Source: Cycas panzhihuaensis (taxonomy: Eukaryota; Cycadophyta). From it: DNA of 64,000 nucleotides. Positions 1 through 11,295 of the stretch are shown here, in pieces. The translations under genes and the position numbers were made by a program. Each line of letters begins with the position of its first letter. Within the stretch, counting starts at the first letter, position 1. Under the pieces are notes generated by a model. The model ran no database searches, was not told the DNA's origin, and saw only the letters and a list, made by a program, of their open reading frames with translations. The stretch covers positions 76,453,741-76,517,740 of the forward strand of contig CM041465.1 in the NCBI GenBank assembly GCA_023213395.1. The letters run 5' to 3'.

Positions 1-2367
1 CCTTCCTTGATCAAATCATTGATCGCACCACCAGATTTGAAGTGATGTCCCTAATGGACGGCTTCTCATTATAACCAAATTGATTTCTCCCAAAGACCAC
101 CATAAGGCGGCCTTCACTACTCCTTAGGGTACCTTCGCCTCTGGCAATGCCCTTTGGCCTTAAGAATCACGGTGCTACTTACCAAAGAGCCATGCATTTT
201 ATCTTCCATGACCTCATTGACAACACATTGGAGGTCTTCATGGACGATATGATGGGTCTCTCCCGCGTTAGGGCCCATCACCCTTCGACTTCTGCCATCT
301 TTTCACGATGTCGCAAGTATCACGTTAGTCTAAATCCTCTCAAGTGTGTGTTTACCGTTACCTTGGGTAAACTCCTTGGGTTCCTTGTATCTAAACAAGG
401 AATTCAGATTGACCCTGACAAAGTCAGGGCAATCCTTGACATGCCGCCACCTAGAACTCAATGGCAGATTAAGTCGTTTCTAGGGAGGCTTGGTTTTCTT
501 AGGCACTTCCTAGCCGATTTCGCTGTGAGCGCTAAACCCCTCACGAACCTATTGAAGAAGGGAGCTCATTTTGCCTGTCTGACAAGACCCAAAAGGCCTT
601 CAAAGGACTCAAGGAAGCCTTAGCGTCCACTCCTACGTTGGTGCCTCCCCGATTCGATAGGCCCTTCATCTCATACACCTCAGTGACTGATGAATCCTTG
701 GGCGCTATGCTAACTCAGGAGGATGACTCAGGAACTAAGAGAGCTATATACTTCATCAGTCACACTCTCATGGCTGCTAAGCTTAGCTATTCTCCCACTG
801 AGAAGGAGTGCCTCTCCTTGGTCCATGCGACTAAGAAGTTCAGGCACTACTTGCTTGGCAACACCACCAAGGTGATCGTTCAATCCGATCCCTTGCGATA
901 CTTGCTAACTCGTTCGGATTTAATGGGTAGGGCCGGTCATTGGGCCGTCCTACTCCAAGAATTTGACCTCCATATCGTTAACTAGAAATCAAAGAAGGGA
1001 ATGATAGTGGTCGAGCAACTCGTAGATGCCCCTATCCCTAACTCTTTTGGTGCTCCCATTGATGACTCTCTCCCCGATGAGTCTATCTTGACGATTCAGG
1101 GAGCCTCTTCCCATCCACTTGTCGATGATGAGTGGTATGGGGATATAGTGCGGTATCTTATGCGTGATGCACCGCCACGGCTAGTAGTAAAGTTAGATCT
1201 CGTATCTAGACTTCTACCAGGCAATACCTCCTCATGGATGAGGTATTGTACAAGAGGTCCTTTGATGGGATCCTCCTCCGCTGCATCACTACTAAGGAAG
1301 CTGACCAAGTACTCCGCGAATGCCACCATAGCATTTGCGGAGGTCACTTTGGGGGCTAATCTATGGCTTAGAGGATCCTCCGCATGGGCTATTTTTTGCT
1401 GTCCCTTTTTAAGGACACTCACGCTTTTGCTCTGAAATGTCGACGATGTCAAGAACACTCCAACATTTCCTATGTGCCTTCCGAGGCCCTACATCCCATT
1501 GTTTCGCCATGGCCTTTCGCTCAGTGGGGACTAGACCTCATTGGGGCTATCTCCCCACCTTTGTCATCGCAGCACAAGTTTATCTTGACTGCGAGGGAGT
1601 ATTTTACTAAATAGGCGGAGGCCATCCCCTTAATCACTACCCCTGGTAAAACGATCGCCATGTTCGTTTACCATCACATCATTTGTCGTTTGAAATTCGG
1701 GCGTCCTAATCGCGACAATAGAACTCCTTTCTGTAATAAAGAGATGGATGAGCTTTGTGAGAAGTTCAAAATTTCTCATAAGACTTCCTCCCCTTACTAC
1801 CCTCAGGCAAATGGCAAAGTGGAGTCTTTCAATAAGACTCTCGTCAACATCCTTAAGAAAATTGTTGTTGCTCAATCCCAAAAGGATTGGCACCTTCAGT
1901 TGCCCTCCACCTTGTGGGCTTACCGCACCTCTATTCGTTCGCCAGGAATGACCCGTTCTCCTGGTCTCTGATGCAGGCGGTACTCCCAGCGGAGGTAGAA
2001 TTCCTTCCTTGCGAGTCTCCTTGAGGTTTCATCGATAAAGAGTCGATCCGTCGGGGCTCGCTTTCTTGGACCTCGAAGCTTTGGATGAGAGGCGGCTTAG
2101 CCGCTTATCGAGGCTAACCTAGCATCCAAAGCCCACTCACAAAGGGCCTACGATAAACACCTTCGTTCCTGCCCTTTGTTCCCTAGGGACTATATCCTCA
2201 AGCTTGAGTATCTCCATGATCGTTTGACCAAGTTCAAACCCCGATGGGTTGGTCCTTTCGTCATTATCGAATCCCTCGATAATGGTGCCTACAAGATAGC
2301 CACCCTAGAAGGGCTTGAATTTGAGAAAGCCATTAATGGAAAGTTCCTTAAGAAGTTTTATACGTGA
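1..2367 (+). pseudogene. Element 1 pol: RT, RNase H, integrase (degenerate)
   Basis: RT covers about 1-620: the MSLMDGFS block sits near 45-70, MPFGLKNHGATYQRA near 147-190, and the catalytic box reads FMDD near 237-248 where most gypsy elements have YxDD. The usual Ty3-type RNase H follows (about 605-985; TDESLGAMLTQ, SYSPTEKECL). Integrase runs from about 1200: zinc-finger remnants near 1320-1455 (ending CRRCQEH), core motif GLDLIGA near 1528, TPFCNKE near 1720, SPYYPQANGKVESF near 1788, and a C-terminal GPY-type end (FKPRWVGPFVI) near 2235 that stops at 2367. Stops at about 73 and 1612 and several frameshifts break it. No second RNase H lies between RNase H and integrase; that domain is further downstream. 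Confidence 0.88.
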
Positions 2368-2881
2368 TCTCTCGGCGATCTCTTAGCCACCTTTCTGAAA
2401 TGAGCCTAAACTACCATCTTAGGTTGTCCCCATTCTTCCCAACCACGGGTAGAATGGTAATTTAAGACGAATCCTTCTCCTTCTTTTCGGTTCCTTCCGT
2501 GGAACCCGCATTCCTGTATCTTCTTGGGAACTTTTGTCATCTTGATTGGGCATTCCCCAATCAGGAGGATGCTTGGGAGCATCGTCGCTCCTCTCCCTGT
2601 CTGTCATTGCCTTCGCATAGTCTACTATACTCTCTCGTAGACATGTATGCCACTCTATCCTCTAACCTAACACCTCTCTGTCGTTCCACTCACGACGTGT
2701 GTGTGTGCTCCTATTAGACGTATAGCCATACATGGAAGGAAACATATGTTCATAACACAAAATATCCATAACATAAAATATCTACGGCATAACATTTACA
2801 ATACACAAAATAAACATACATGTCATCCATGCATGATACATCATACACAGCATCTCATATCCAAACGGGGTTCCAATTACC

Positions 2882-2944
<63 letters not shown>

Positions 2945-2980
2945 TATATATACATATATGTATATATACATATACATATA

Positions 2981-3015
<35 letters not shown>

Positions 3016-3149
3016 AGATATATACATATACATATATATATGTAGATATACATATATATATATACACATCAAAATCATGTCACATCATACATCCGGGAAG
3101 CCGGTGTCCTTGTAGGGGTACAATCATATGGTCCTATATATGACCCACA
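2368..3149 (+). other. Element 1 spacer after pol
   Basis: No gene is visible on the sense strand. It opens with a block that starts AAATGAGCCTAAACTACC (2399), also found right after pol in the other two copies (35906 and 24456). A TA microsatellite fills 2884-3066. The right edge meets the C-terminal end of the antisense ORF. Confidence 0.6.
2884..3066. repeat. (TA)n microsatellite inside Element 1
   Basis: About 180 bp of TA dinucleotides with scattered TATG and TACA interruptions. The matching positions in Element 2 (about 36385) and Element 3 (about 25083) hold only a few TA units, so the tract expanded in this copy. Reading frames made of alternating I and Y across it are artefacts. Confidence 0.95.
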
Positions 3150-5067
3150 GGCCGTGCTTTCACTGTCAAACCATATGTACATATCCTACTCATTGTTGCC
3201 CGCTCACGGGGTGCCATCTCTGGTTTTACAGCAGTCCCTCTCACAGGGACCACATACCTCAGAGCTCCTCCACAGGCCTCACTTGAGCCTCCCTGCCTCA
3301 CTCTCCTCATCTCTCGGTAGTCTCGGGGTCGTCACCAGTGTGGAGTGCGTGTCTGCTGCAGCTCGACCTCGATACCATCCCGGGCTACCGGTGATCGTGT
3401 CAGCCTGAATCACGATCCGCTCTCCCGGTGTCTCTTATGTCACCCTGAGATTCTCTGTGATGACTGCTAGCTGGATTCTTCTCTCGGCATCTCCACCTGC
3501 TCTACCATGTGCCTCTAGAGCCTGTACCTATCCACGTAGCTCATCTCTCTCGCATCTCGCATCATCCCTCTCCTACTGCAGACGTCCCCGGGATGCTACA
3601 TGCTCTTAGGACTCAGCAGCCCATATGTCCCTCACCCTCACCAACATGGCGAATGCCTCTCTGTGGGCACCTGCCACTCTAGGCTCATCACCTACCTAGA
3701 TGGGCAGTTACCCCTCTGCGTACACTTGAGGGAATATCTCCCTCACCACAGCCTCTACCAATCTCTGGATCTCTTCTGCACCTGCCAATACAACATGCCA
3801 TGTGTTAGTTTACATCTCACCATATACCATAATCAAATCAAACCAAACATCTATCTAGATGCCAAATGACTCTGGAAAGTGTTAGGTCTCACTGCTTTGT
3901 GGTCGGCTCCTCAGTCGTGGCATCCTCCCCTCCTGACTCTCACTTGATTGTGGGCGCCTCGTCCTCTAGCACCTCCTCTGCCTGGGTCTCTCTCCTCGCG
4001 GGGGTGGGCCCAGCTCTTGTCCCTCCAGACCCCATCACGATCCGACTGCGGGTAGTCATGGGTCCCCGACTCGCCACATGCTCCAGACGGTCTTGCCTCT
4101 CCTCTGGCAGCCCCGGATGGATCCTCTGCGTCTCCTCATCACGAGAGACTGCCTCCCCTGCCCGAGTCATGATGGGCCAGCCCCACCATCTCCATCATCT
4201 CCGTCATCCCCGTCGTCTCCGCTGTCATCGCCTGCGGGCACTCCTACTCTGCCCGCCTCGTCATCGTTATCCCACCTCACCATCCTATAGGGCTCTACTA
4301 TGTAGTCTAAGAGGGTGAGGAGGTCTAGTGACGTGGCCTCCACTGATCGCCGGACATGGGCCCTATCCTCTATCCCCTCGGTCTAAATGCCACCACAGAC
4401 CATCGGGGCTGCTGTAATGGGGTGTGGTCCCCCTGGTGCCCGCTGCCAGTGATCGAAGAACCAACACTGTAATAGTGTGCTATATGACAACCCACCTCTG
4501 CCGATCATCCTAATAGTATCCAACTGGGCGATGAGGTTCGCCGCTATCAGGGATGCCCAGTCCATCCTCTCACGGCTTAGCGGTGACTGCATCCATCCAC
4601 CTGCCTGGTACCTCCCTATAGTTACATTTACGAAATCCGAAATAGAATGCATAATATAATCAGTTTCCTCACTCGAGGAATTCCTGACATTAGTACTGTC
4701 TGGAGGGCTCCTCGCTCCCATCTGTCGACTTACATGTAGAGCAGTGCCTCCACGTGTCTTTGCCTCAGTGTTGGGTAGTGTCCCTAGTCTCACCGGCCTC
4801 CACATCACGGAACTCCCGGTGTCCATTTGGATATCTCTTGGCGTGGCCAGTCACATCACCTACTGCGGTGGGTGGAACACATGTCTCCTCATCCCAATGG
4901 GACACTATATCAACCAACGGTCTACGTCCAGGTGTATCTTGAGGTATCTTGAGGGCCTTGTATAGGCCACACCTCTGTAGGATCTCCCTATCCTCCTGCG
5001 ATGCCATCCCCATGTAGCTCAGCATAGCCATACCTACGTTCTCGCGGTTATCTACTGCGAGGACAGC
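3150..5067 (-). pseudogene. Element 1 antisense ORF with plant mobile domain (PMD/aORF)
   Basis: Read on the minus strand from about 5067. The N-terminal part contains ASQEDREILQRCGLYKALK (near 5003-4947) and LVDIVSHWDEETCV (near 4912-4871), the typical start of plant mobile domains, where a leucine-rich helix precedes a W-x-x-x-T-x-x-F-H-L-P block. A helix-rich block follows (MDWASLIAANLIAQLDTIR, near 4566-4510), then an acidic linker (GDDSGDDGDDGDDGDGG, near 4230-4180) and a tail ending near 3150. Antisense ORFs between integrase and the 3' LTR are known in Tat-lineage elements; their function is unknown. This copy has frameshifts. A CAG/TAG acceptor-like site just before the N-terminal block (near 5070) hints at a leader intron. 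Confidence 0.72.
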
Positions 5068-5205
5068 CTATTCACACCAAAAACAACTCAAGTCAGCCTC
5101 ATGTTAGTTACTACTATCCCTCTCTCTTTCAAATCTCTCTCTGCCTGAGATTTGGGGCTTTTTGGACCCTCATGTTTATTTTTCTGCCTTTCTGCTTCGT
5201 ACTGC

Positions 5206-5235
5206 GCCAAACTTAGCGGTATCGCTAAGTTTGGC
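5206..5235. promoter_or_regulatory. Perfect 13 bp palindrome (hairpin) in divergent spacer, Element 1
   Basis: Arms GCCAAACTTAGCG and CGCTAAGTTTGGC with a 4-base GTAT loop. The core arms CCAAACTTAG/CTAAGTTTGG are kept in the other two copies while the loop differs in sequence and length, which suggests the arms are what matters. Confidence 0.7.
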
Positions 5236-5714
5236 ACGGGTCCCGCAGCGATCGTGGGTCCCGCAGTAATGATCGCGGCATCGTGGTCATTACTATGGTA
5301 CGAATGGCATTCCCCCAAAGGGGGGGATTTCTGCCCCGAAAAGCCCAAAATTTTTTCTGGTGGGCCCAGGTAGAATTGCGGGACCGAACTCCCTAATGCC
5401 CGGGTCCCGCCTTTCTGGTCGATTCGGACTCAGAGGCCTCTCTTTGCCCATAAGGGGCACTAAAACCATGTAAAAAAATTGTAAAAAACCAACAAACTTG
5501 AACTTCGAAATGGACTGGGTTTAGTGATATCCACTCACTGGATCTGGTCTACGCCATGTCGTCGTGTAAATGCGGTCGTTGGCTCTCTACGCCCTCCGTC
5601 CAAGCGGTCGATCTCCTCTGCGTGCCTCCAAAGTTGGGCGGTGCTCGTGCATAAGGAATGGCTCGGTTTCGTGCGAGGCCGGTGAAAATGAATCCATTTT
5701 CTCGTTAATTTCCT

Positions 5715-5720
5715 TATATA
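5715..5720 (+). promoter_or_regulatory. TATA box candidate upstream of the second RNase H, Element 1
   Basis: TATATA inside the block TTCCTTATATAGGCGGGGGC, preserved in all three copies. It lies about 515 bp upstream of the RNase H start codon. Confidence 0.4.
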
Positions 5721-6234
5721 GGCGGGGGCCCCAACGGGCACTTCCTCCGTTTTTAGTCTCGCGACAGTTGTTGGGACCGTCTCGTTGTCTTTATCACCTT
5801 TGCCTTCTAGCCCTATCATCAATTGTGCTGTACTGAGGACCTTTCTGCCCTCCCTTGCAAGGGCATTTATGGTGCCTCATTATCGTGCTTTTGCCAGGGC
5901 CTTACGCATCGTTTCTGGCGCTACTCCTGCTTTGCCCAGTTTATACTCGTTTGGCTCGTTTCGTCGCCCTGGACTCATTTTCGCGGTCCTTTCTCGCTCT
6001 TGGGGTCCCCAGAAGGAATGCCCCCCCGCCTGGGGGCATGTTTCGCTTCCTAAAGTGACATTTTGGCGTCCTAGGAGGCTTTTCCTTCCGACCACTCTCT
6101 GCCGATAATTGGACTGCTTACTCTCACCCTAGGTAACCTCATTGCTAGGTCCTCCTACCCTTCACGGCCATCTTTTACTTGCTTTTCGAGTGTTGCTTTC
6201 ATCACCCATTGACTGCTTGGATTTTGTGTCACCT

Positions 6235-6676
6235 ATGTCCATCTACATCTTTCTTGTGGCGGAAGCGCGGTAATCCAGACCTTCTGGCTGCATGGATTCT
6301 CCATGACCCTTACGGACATGATCTCCTCCGCTCTGGGATCTTCCTCCCGGAGGCTACCAACAACGAAGCTGAATATACAGTTGTTATTGAAGCCCTTACT
6401 GATGCCCTCTGTTTCCATCACGGATCTATTCCTTTACTTTGCGACTCTCAAGTTGTGGTGTCTCATCTCACCCAGGTTTACCAGGTGCGATGCCCTCACT
6501 TGGGGACTCTTGCTTCATTGCGGATCTCTCTTGGCTTTCTCTTACAGCCGATATCCGGCTTATCCCTCGGGCCCTCAATCTTTGAGGCGAGATAGTCTCA
6601 TTCGCCTTATCCTTGAGCGCCGCCTTCCTCTCCTTGCTGACCGTCCCTAAGGCTTGTCTGGCCCTCCTGTCGCCCA
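6235..6676 (+). pseudogene. Element 1 second RNase H ORF (archaeal/RNase-HI-like)
   Basis: An ATG at 6235 is followed by an RNase H-fold reading: AAWILHDPYGHDLLRSGIF near 6290, PEATNNEAEY (catalytic Glu) near 6347, LLCDSQVVVSHL (catalytic Asp) near 6437. The last catalytic block is lost to frameshifts here but present in Element 2. The first catalytic block is also broken, by frameshift, near 6260. RNase H of this type cleaves RNA in RNA-DNA hybrids during reverse transcription. It starts with its own Met, has its own upstream TATA-like box, and sits between the antisense ORF and the 3' LTR, so it is probably not made as part of Gag-Pol. Confidence 0.75.
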
Positions 6677-7050
6677 AGCCCCATGTCATCTCACACTCTG
6701 CTTTGTGATCCATTCACACCTCCGAAACTTGGATACTAATGAGGTAAAACTATGGTGCCTACTCTTTGCTCTTTTACTTGATTATGCATGCTCTCCTTTG
6801 CATCCTTTGTGGTGGGGGCAGCCCCCTCACCTGTCTCTTTCTTCCAGTCGATTCTTAGGTCGCTCATAGGCAGCCCCTATATTGTCCCCACTGCCGCTTT
6901 CATATCCACGCGTTCCGCCATGACACTCGCTGGCACCCTTGCCTACTGTTATGATCTTGATTGACATATCTATATACACATGTGCTACTGATAGTTGTGT
7001 TGCCAGCATTTGCCATTACACCAGGCTTCCGAGCGGTGAGGCTCTGCTAC
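6677..7050 (+). other. Element 1 3' untranslated spacer
   Basis: Joins the second RNase H to the polypurine tract. No ORF with recognisable similarity is visible. The last bases (GAGCGGTGAGGCTCTG) recur just before the 3' LTR of Elements 2 and 3. Confidence 0.5.
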
Positions 7051-7060
7051 CAAGGGGGCA
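7051..7060 (+). other. Polypurine tract, Element 1
   Basis: AAGGGGGCAA lies directly before the LTR start TGTTTCCC at 7061, the expected site for plus-strand priming in reverse transcription. Confidence 0.6.
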
Positions 7061-8182
7061 ATGTTTCCCAGCTTCCTGGAATGGATACAGAATCACCGAC
7101 TTAGGTAAGTGTAGGTATGTTTCTCGCATTGTCATCGCTTTCATTTGATTAGTGTTTACTTGTATGTCTGCATGTGTGTGGCTTTGTAGGCGACTTTGTC
7201 GTCGTCCACACTTATTTTAGCCTATAACGACTATAGCAGGGGCACACTCCCAGCGAGTGTGGCACCCTGGTGGCCACTTCACTTACCGCATCTGCCCTCC
7301 TCGCTTCAAGATCCACTAGGTTTTGTACCACCTCCGCCCACGGAATGACCCATCATCTTTTGGTTGACTTGCCACATTCTTTGAGCCCTATTTTTGCTCC
7401 TTTGGACCGTTTGTTGGCTTGTTTGCCCCCAAGTAGGTGTCTCAGCCCCCCATTGGCCCTTTTTGTCATACACGCCTCGGCCTACAGGTGGTCGGGCCTA
7501 TCTTTGGCCTTTGGGTTCGTACCGCTGGAATTTGTGCGATACTGTCAGAATATTCGTGATGCGGAGTTTGCGGTGATTTATTATAATTTATTTTCTAAAA
7601 TCTGCCGTGGCAATTTCGCATTTATTGTGAAACTGCCACGTGGCTCGTGACTTGACTCTCTCCCAGCTGCACCCTAATCGCTCGCTTTAGAGTTTAGGTT
7701 GGCTATTTAAAGCATGAATTACTCATTTTTGGAACTTTTTGGCTCATTCTTGAATTGCTCCTTAAGGAAACACAGCTGTGCTTTGCTCTTCCCTGCTACT
7801 CTGCTGCTATCACAGGACCTACGTCTCTCTCCTCCCTGACCACCACTCTCCTTTGGTGTGGCTAGGACATTCTCCCAGCCCCTCATGCACCTTGGAGAAG
7901 GCCCCTTAGAGAGGTTCCAGTAGATCTTTGCCCAGGCAGTCCACAAGTGCTCCAAGTACAGGTGTTTCCCTTCCAACCTCCTTAGCAGGGTCTCAAACCT
8001 GCTGCACTCCAGATCTGGGCTGATTTCTCAGCCCCTCTTCGCTGCCCGTTGGCTGAGGCAAGTCTCTCGCCTCCCTCACTCAGGTATTTCTTAGTTTACA
8101 TTATTTTTCTTGTGGTATTCATGCTCCATCTTGCTTGCTCCTTGCTTGTCCTTGTGAGTTTGGTTCTTTTCCTTTTAGTGGG
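7061..8182 (+). repeat. Element 1 3' LTR, first part (interrupted)
   Basis: Starts TGTTTCCCAG and aligns with the first 1.1 kb of the Element 2 LTR, with more divergence than the two Element 2 LTRs show from each other. A TATA-like CTATTTAAAGC is at 7703-7713. The LTR is cut at 8182 by Element 2, after target bases GTGGG (8178-8182). Confidence 0.88.
8178..8182. repeat. Target-site duplication of Element 2, left copy (GTGGG)
   Basis: GTGGG precedes the TG of the Element 2 5' LTR and is repeated exactly at 42961-42965 after the 3' LTR. A 5 bp duplication is normal for Ty3/gypsy integration. Confidence 0.88.
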
Positions 8183-10738
8183 TGTTTCTCGGCTTCCGGG
8201 AATGGATACGGAATCACCGACCCAGGTAAGTACAGGTATGTTTCTCACATTATCATCACTTTCTTTTATTGGGTGTTTGCTTGCGTATCTGCATGTGTGC
8301 GACTTCGTGGGCGACTTTGTCATCGTCCACACTTATTTTTTATGGCGACTATAGCGGGCACACTCTGGAGTGTGGCACCCTGGTGACCACATTACTTCCC
8401 GCATCTACCCTCCTCACTCCAGGATCCACCAGGTTTGCGTCATTTCCGCCTGTGTGATGACTCATCATCGTTTGGTCAACCTGCCACCCCATTTGAGCCC
8501 TATTTTAGCACCTTTGGACCCGTTTGTTGGCTTGTGTACCCCCGAGTAGGCGTTCTAGTCCCCTATTAGCCCTTTCGATCATACCCCTTTAGACTAGGCT
8601 GGTGGGCCCCATTTAGCTCGGTGCGCCACGAATTTTCCGCTGCATTGGAATATCCGCGATGCTAGAATTCTTGATGCAATTGTCTCGGATTGTTTTAAAA
8701 ATGCAGGTGGCAATTTCGCATTTATTGCGGCGCCACGTGGCTCGCCTTATTTCTCTCCCGCCACGCCACTAATCGCTCGCTTTAGGGTTTGGTCTGAGTA
8801 TTTAAGCCATTTTTGACTCATTTTCAAGGATTCTTTTGCTCACTTTTAGATTTGCTCTCAAGGAAACATCATTCTGCCCTGCTCTTCCCTGCTGTTCTGT
8901 TACTGTTAATGGACCTGCGTCCCTCCACCAGCACCCTGCTCTCCTTTGGTGCGGCTTGGACATTCTCCTAACCCCTCATACACCTTGGAGAGGGCCCCTT
9001 GGAGCGGCTCCAGTAGATCCTTTGCCCAGGTAGGCCCCGAGTGCATCAAGTGCAGGAGTTTCCTTCCCAACCTCCATAGTAGGGTCCCAAACCTGCTATA
9101 CTTCAGATCTGGGCTGATTTCTCAGCCCCTCTTTGCTACTCTTTGGCTAAGGCAAGTCCCTTGCCTCCCTCACTTAGGTATTCATTGCTTTACATGTTTT
9201 TCTCTTGTGATATTCATGCTCTATGATTCTTGTTCCTTGCTTGCTTACTTGAGTTTGGTTCTTGTCCCTTTTGTGGGCTGTTCTACCACGCTTTTGGTGC
9301 TTCTTGCCTATGTTTGCTGTCCAAGGCAGCGGCATTGAGGGGTAGCATAGGTTTTGGAGAGGAGCTGGGTGGATTTCGTACCACCTTCCATGCTCCCTAA
9401 GCGGCTCTAAGCCCTCCAAAGCCTCCCTCTCTCGCCCGTCTTTGCCCTTGGCATGCAAACAAGGTTTGTGAGGCCTCTTTTGACCACTCAAACCAATCTT
9501 TGTCACAAGTTGCGGTCTTGATTTGGGACCTTTTGCTCAGCTTTGGGCAACACTCATAAGTCCCAACCGCTAGTTTTTGCCTCACTTTCTTCCCGGCCAC
9601 CTGGCTTTCTCCTCATAGCATCCTGGTTAGCCGCGGGTTTTCTTGGGCCTCTCTTTGCCTCTTTGCTACCATTTTCCAGCCCTTGCTCTTGGCCTTGTCC
9701 TCGCTGCCTTGTGGCTCTTAAGGGGAGGTTAGGGCATCATTTATGGGAGGTAGGCCACTCTGAGGCTTACCGATCAGTTACTTTCGCCTTGGTCACTCTC
9801 TTTTGGGTACTTTCATTGTTGGATTGGCACTAACGCATGTATATTTAGATTTACATTTATATTATTTAGGTATATATTGTTAGGATCTTGTATTGCATGT
9901 TAGTGTTCTTCCTCCGAGAAGAGAGAGACCGCCATTGCTTGCAGGTATTCGGGAGTGTGGAGGATATCGCCCATTGGTCCCGTTTCCGGTAAGCACCCTT
10001 GTGTACGTCGTATTTTAAGCTTGTCTTCATTTATTAGTTGGTGCTTCCTTTCTTTCTTTGCATCGCATTTGATTTTCTGGGGAAGGTAAGGAAGCCCCCC
10101 TTGTCGCCCGCTACAACATCTCGCATCCAACGCGTCGTGGCTAGGTGCTCCTCGAGAAGGCTTTCGTCACGCACGCCCTTGGTCTAGGTGCACGTCTTGC
10201 TCCACTTCGCTACCTCCTTTTTTCCTCTTTTATTTCCCCTTTAGTAATTAGCGCATTGGAAGATAAAAAGGGAAAATTTGATCTTGCGTTTGGTTGCGTT
10301 TTGTTTATTTTGTTGCACGTACCCCTACCATCTACAGGAAAGGTTGTAGGAATCTCCTTTCCCTACCTTTCTCCTTATCTCCTTAACCACACAAGTTCTT
10401 TGCTTCTCGCATCACTTGTGTACCCGGTTAGGTTGTGTAGGCGTACCCTTGACCTATCCCCTTTGGGTCTTCTCTTCCCCCTTCTGGCCACCCAAGGGTG
10501 GGAGGGTCTCGCTTCTAGGCCAACCCAGGTTTGTCCTACGCATCTTCACCCCTTGTTCGAAGCAGTGAAGGACCACCTGATAGTAGCCATACTCCATTGC
10601 AGATCCCGAACTCGTGCTCCGGCACACGGGGCGCTCTGCGTGATAGTTACTCGCCTCTTAGGTCCCACTTTCAATCATTTCACCACCTGCTCTCTCCACG
10701 CCTACTAGTTAGGTAGTTATCCCGTAGAAGCGCATCCA
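8183..10738 (+). repeat. Element 2 5' LTR (2556 bp)
   Basis: Begins TGTTTCTCGG and ends GCGCATCCA, so it has TG...CA termini. The partner LTR is 40417-42960. In a 215 bp stretch compared by eye (8942-9156 against the partner) about 7% of positions differ, nearly all transitions. It contains a TATA-like box (8798-8808), a short hairpin in its first 200 bp (8359-8374) and a consensus splice donor AAG/GTAAG with its GT at 10086. Confidence 0.92.
8798..8808 (+). promoter_or_regulatory. LTR promoter TATA-like box, Element 2 5' LTR
   Basis: GTATTTAAGCC, identical at 41044-41054 in the 3' LTR and present as CTATTTAAAGC at 7703 in Element 1. It lies about 615 bp into the LTR and would mark the U3/R boundary region. 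Confidence 0.55.
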
Positions 10739-10758
10739 TTGACGACCATACTAGGGAC
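10739..10758 (+). other. Primer-binding site candidate, Element 2
   Basis: TTGACGACCATACTAGGGAC directly follows the LTR. It resembles the TGGCGAC...GGGGA type of primer site that I recall for Tat/Ogre elements (tRNA-Arg), with G-to-A changes. The tRNA assignment is from memory. Confidence 0.45.
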
Positions 10759-11295
10759 TACCAGTAAGGGAGGTAGTTCTCGCTCTCTTCAGTTGGTTTC
10801 ACTACCTTTTTGTGGTCCTTCTTGTACCTATTTTGATCCCTACGTTGGGCGCCCCAGCAGCGTATATTTCTTGTTCTCTCTCTTTCCCTAACATTGTTGG
10901 TTGATCTTGCATGCGACGCTTTTCTAAATCGTTTGCGGTCTACCTCCTTTGTTAGAAGATCACGAGTATCACCCTCTTCCTTTGTCGATTACGATCGACT
11001 GGAGGATACTCTTCCGATTGGACCTACCACACTTCAACCTTGAAACCCATGCTTTTCCTTCTTCTATTCACAGGTCTACCCAAGAGGGTGATGACCCCTT
11101 TATTACCAAGTGACCAATAACTCTCACTTGATATCCATCCTTCTACCCATCTTGTAGAAGTTTACGCTCCTCTTGAGACTTTCCACGTAGTTGGTGCCTC
11201 TTATGAGGAGCATTCGAGAACCTCGTTGTTCGAGGTTCCAATTACCTCTTATGGTATGTAGGGACTCCTCCTGGCGTAGTTGAAGCTCTCAATGA
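10759..11295 (+). other. Element 2 leader between primer site and gag
   Basis: About 540 bp without an open coding frame. It is the expected place for the 5' untranslated leader and packaging sequence; no specific motif can be named. Confidence 0.5.

Larger units (their letters stand above)
5080..6234. promoter_or_regulatory. Element 1 divergent spacer between antisense ORF and second RNase H
   Basis: About 1.15 kb with no convincing ORF, lying between the start of the antisense ORF (leftward) and the start of the second RNase H ORF (rightward). It contains a perfect palindrome (5206-5235), tandem GGGTCCCGCAG units (from 5237), a TATATA box (5715-5720) followed by GGCGGGGGCC, and GC-rich blocks. 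The same order of landmarks occurs in Elements 2 and 3. A bidirectional promoter is an inference from position and motif order. Confidence 0.45.
1..8182 (+). mobile_element. Element 1: Tat-like Ty3/gypsy LTR retrotransposon, left part (5' end outside window)
   Basis: The stretch holds, in order, RT, RNase H, integrase, an antisense plant-mobile-domain ORF, a second RNase H ORF, a polypurine tract and the first 1122 bp of a 3' LTR. The LTR stops at 8182, where Element 2 begins, and continues at 42966-44425. The 5' LTR, gag and protease lie left of the window. Stops and frameshifts are spread through pol, so this copy is dead. Assignment to the Tat lineage is inferred from the antisense ORF and the extra RNase H domain. 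Confidence 0.85.

Noticed and set aside
8220-8232. CAGGTAAGTA near the LTR start as a second conserved splice donor
   Set aside because: It is good in the Element 2 5' LTR and fair in Element 1, but degraded in the Element 2 3' LTR and changed to CAGGTGGGT in Element 3.
9543-10708. Open frames inside the LTRs (for example 10145-10708 and 9543-9833) as extra proteins
   Set aside because: They are not kept in frame between LTR copies and have no domain features.
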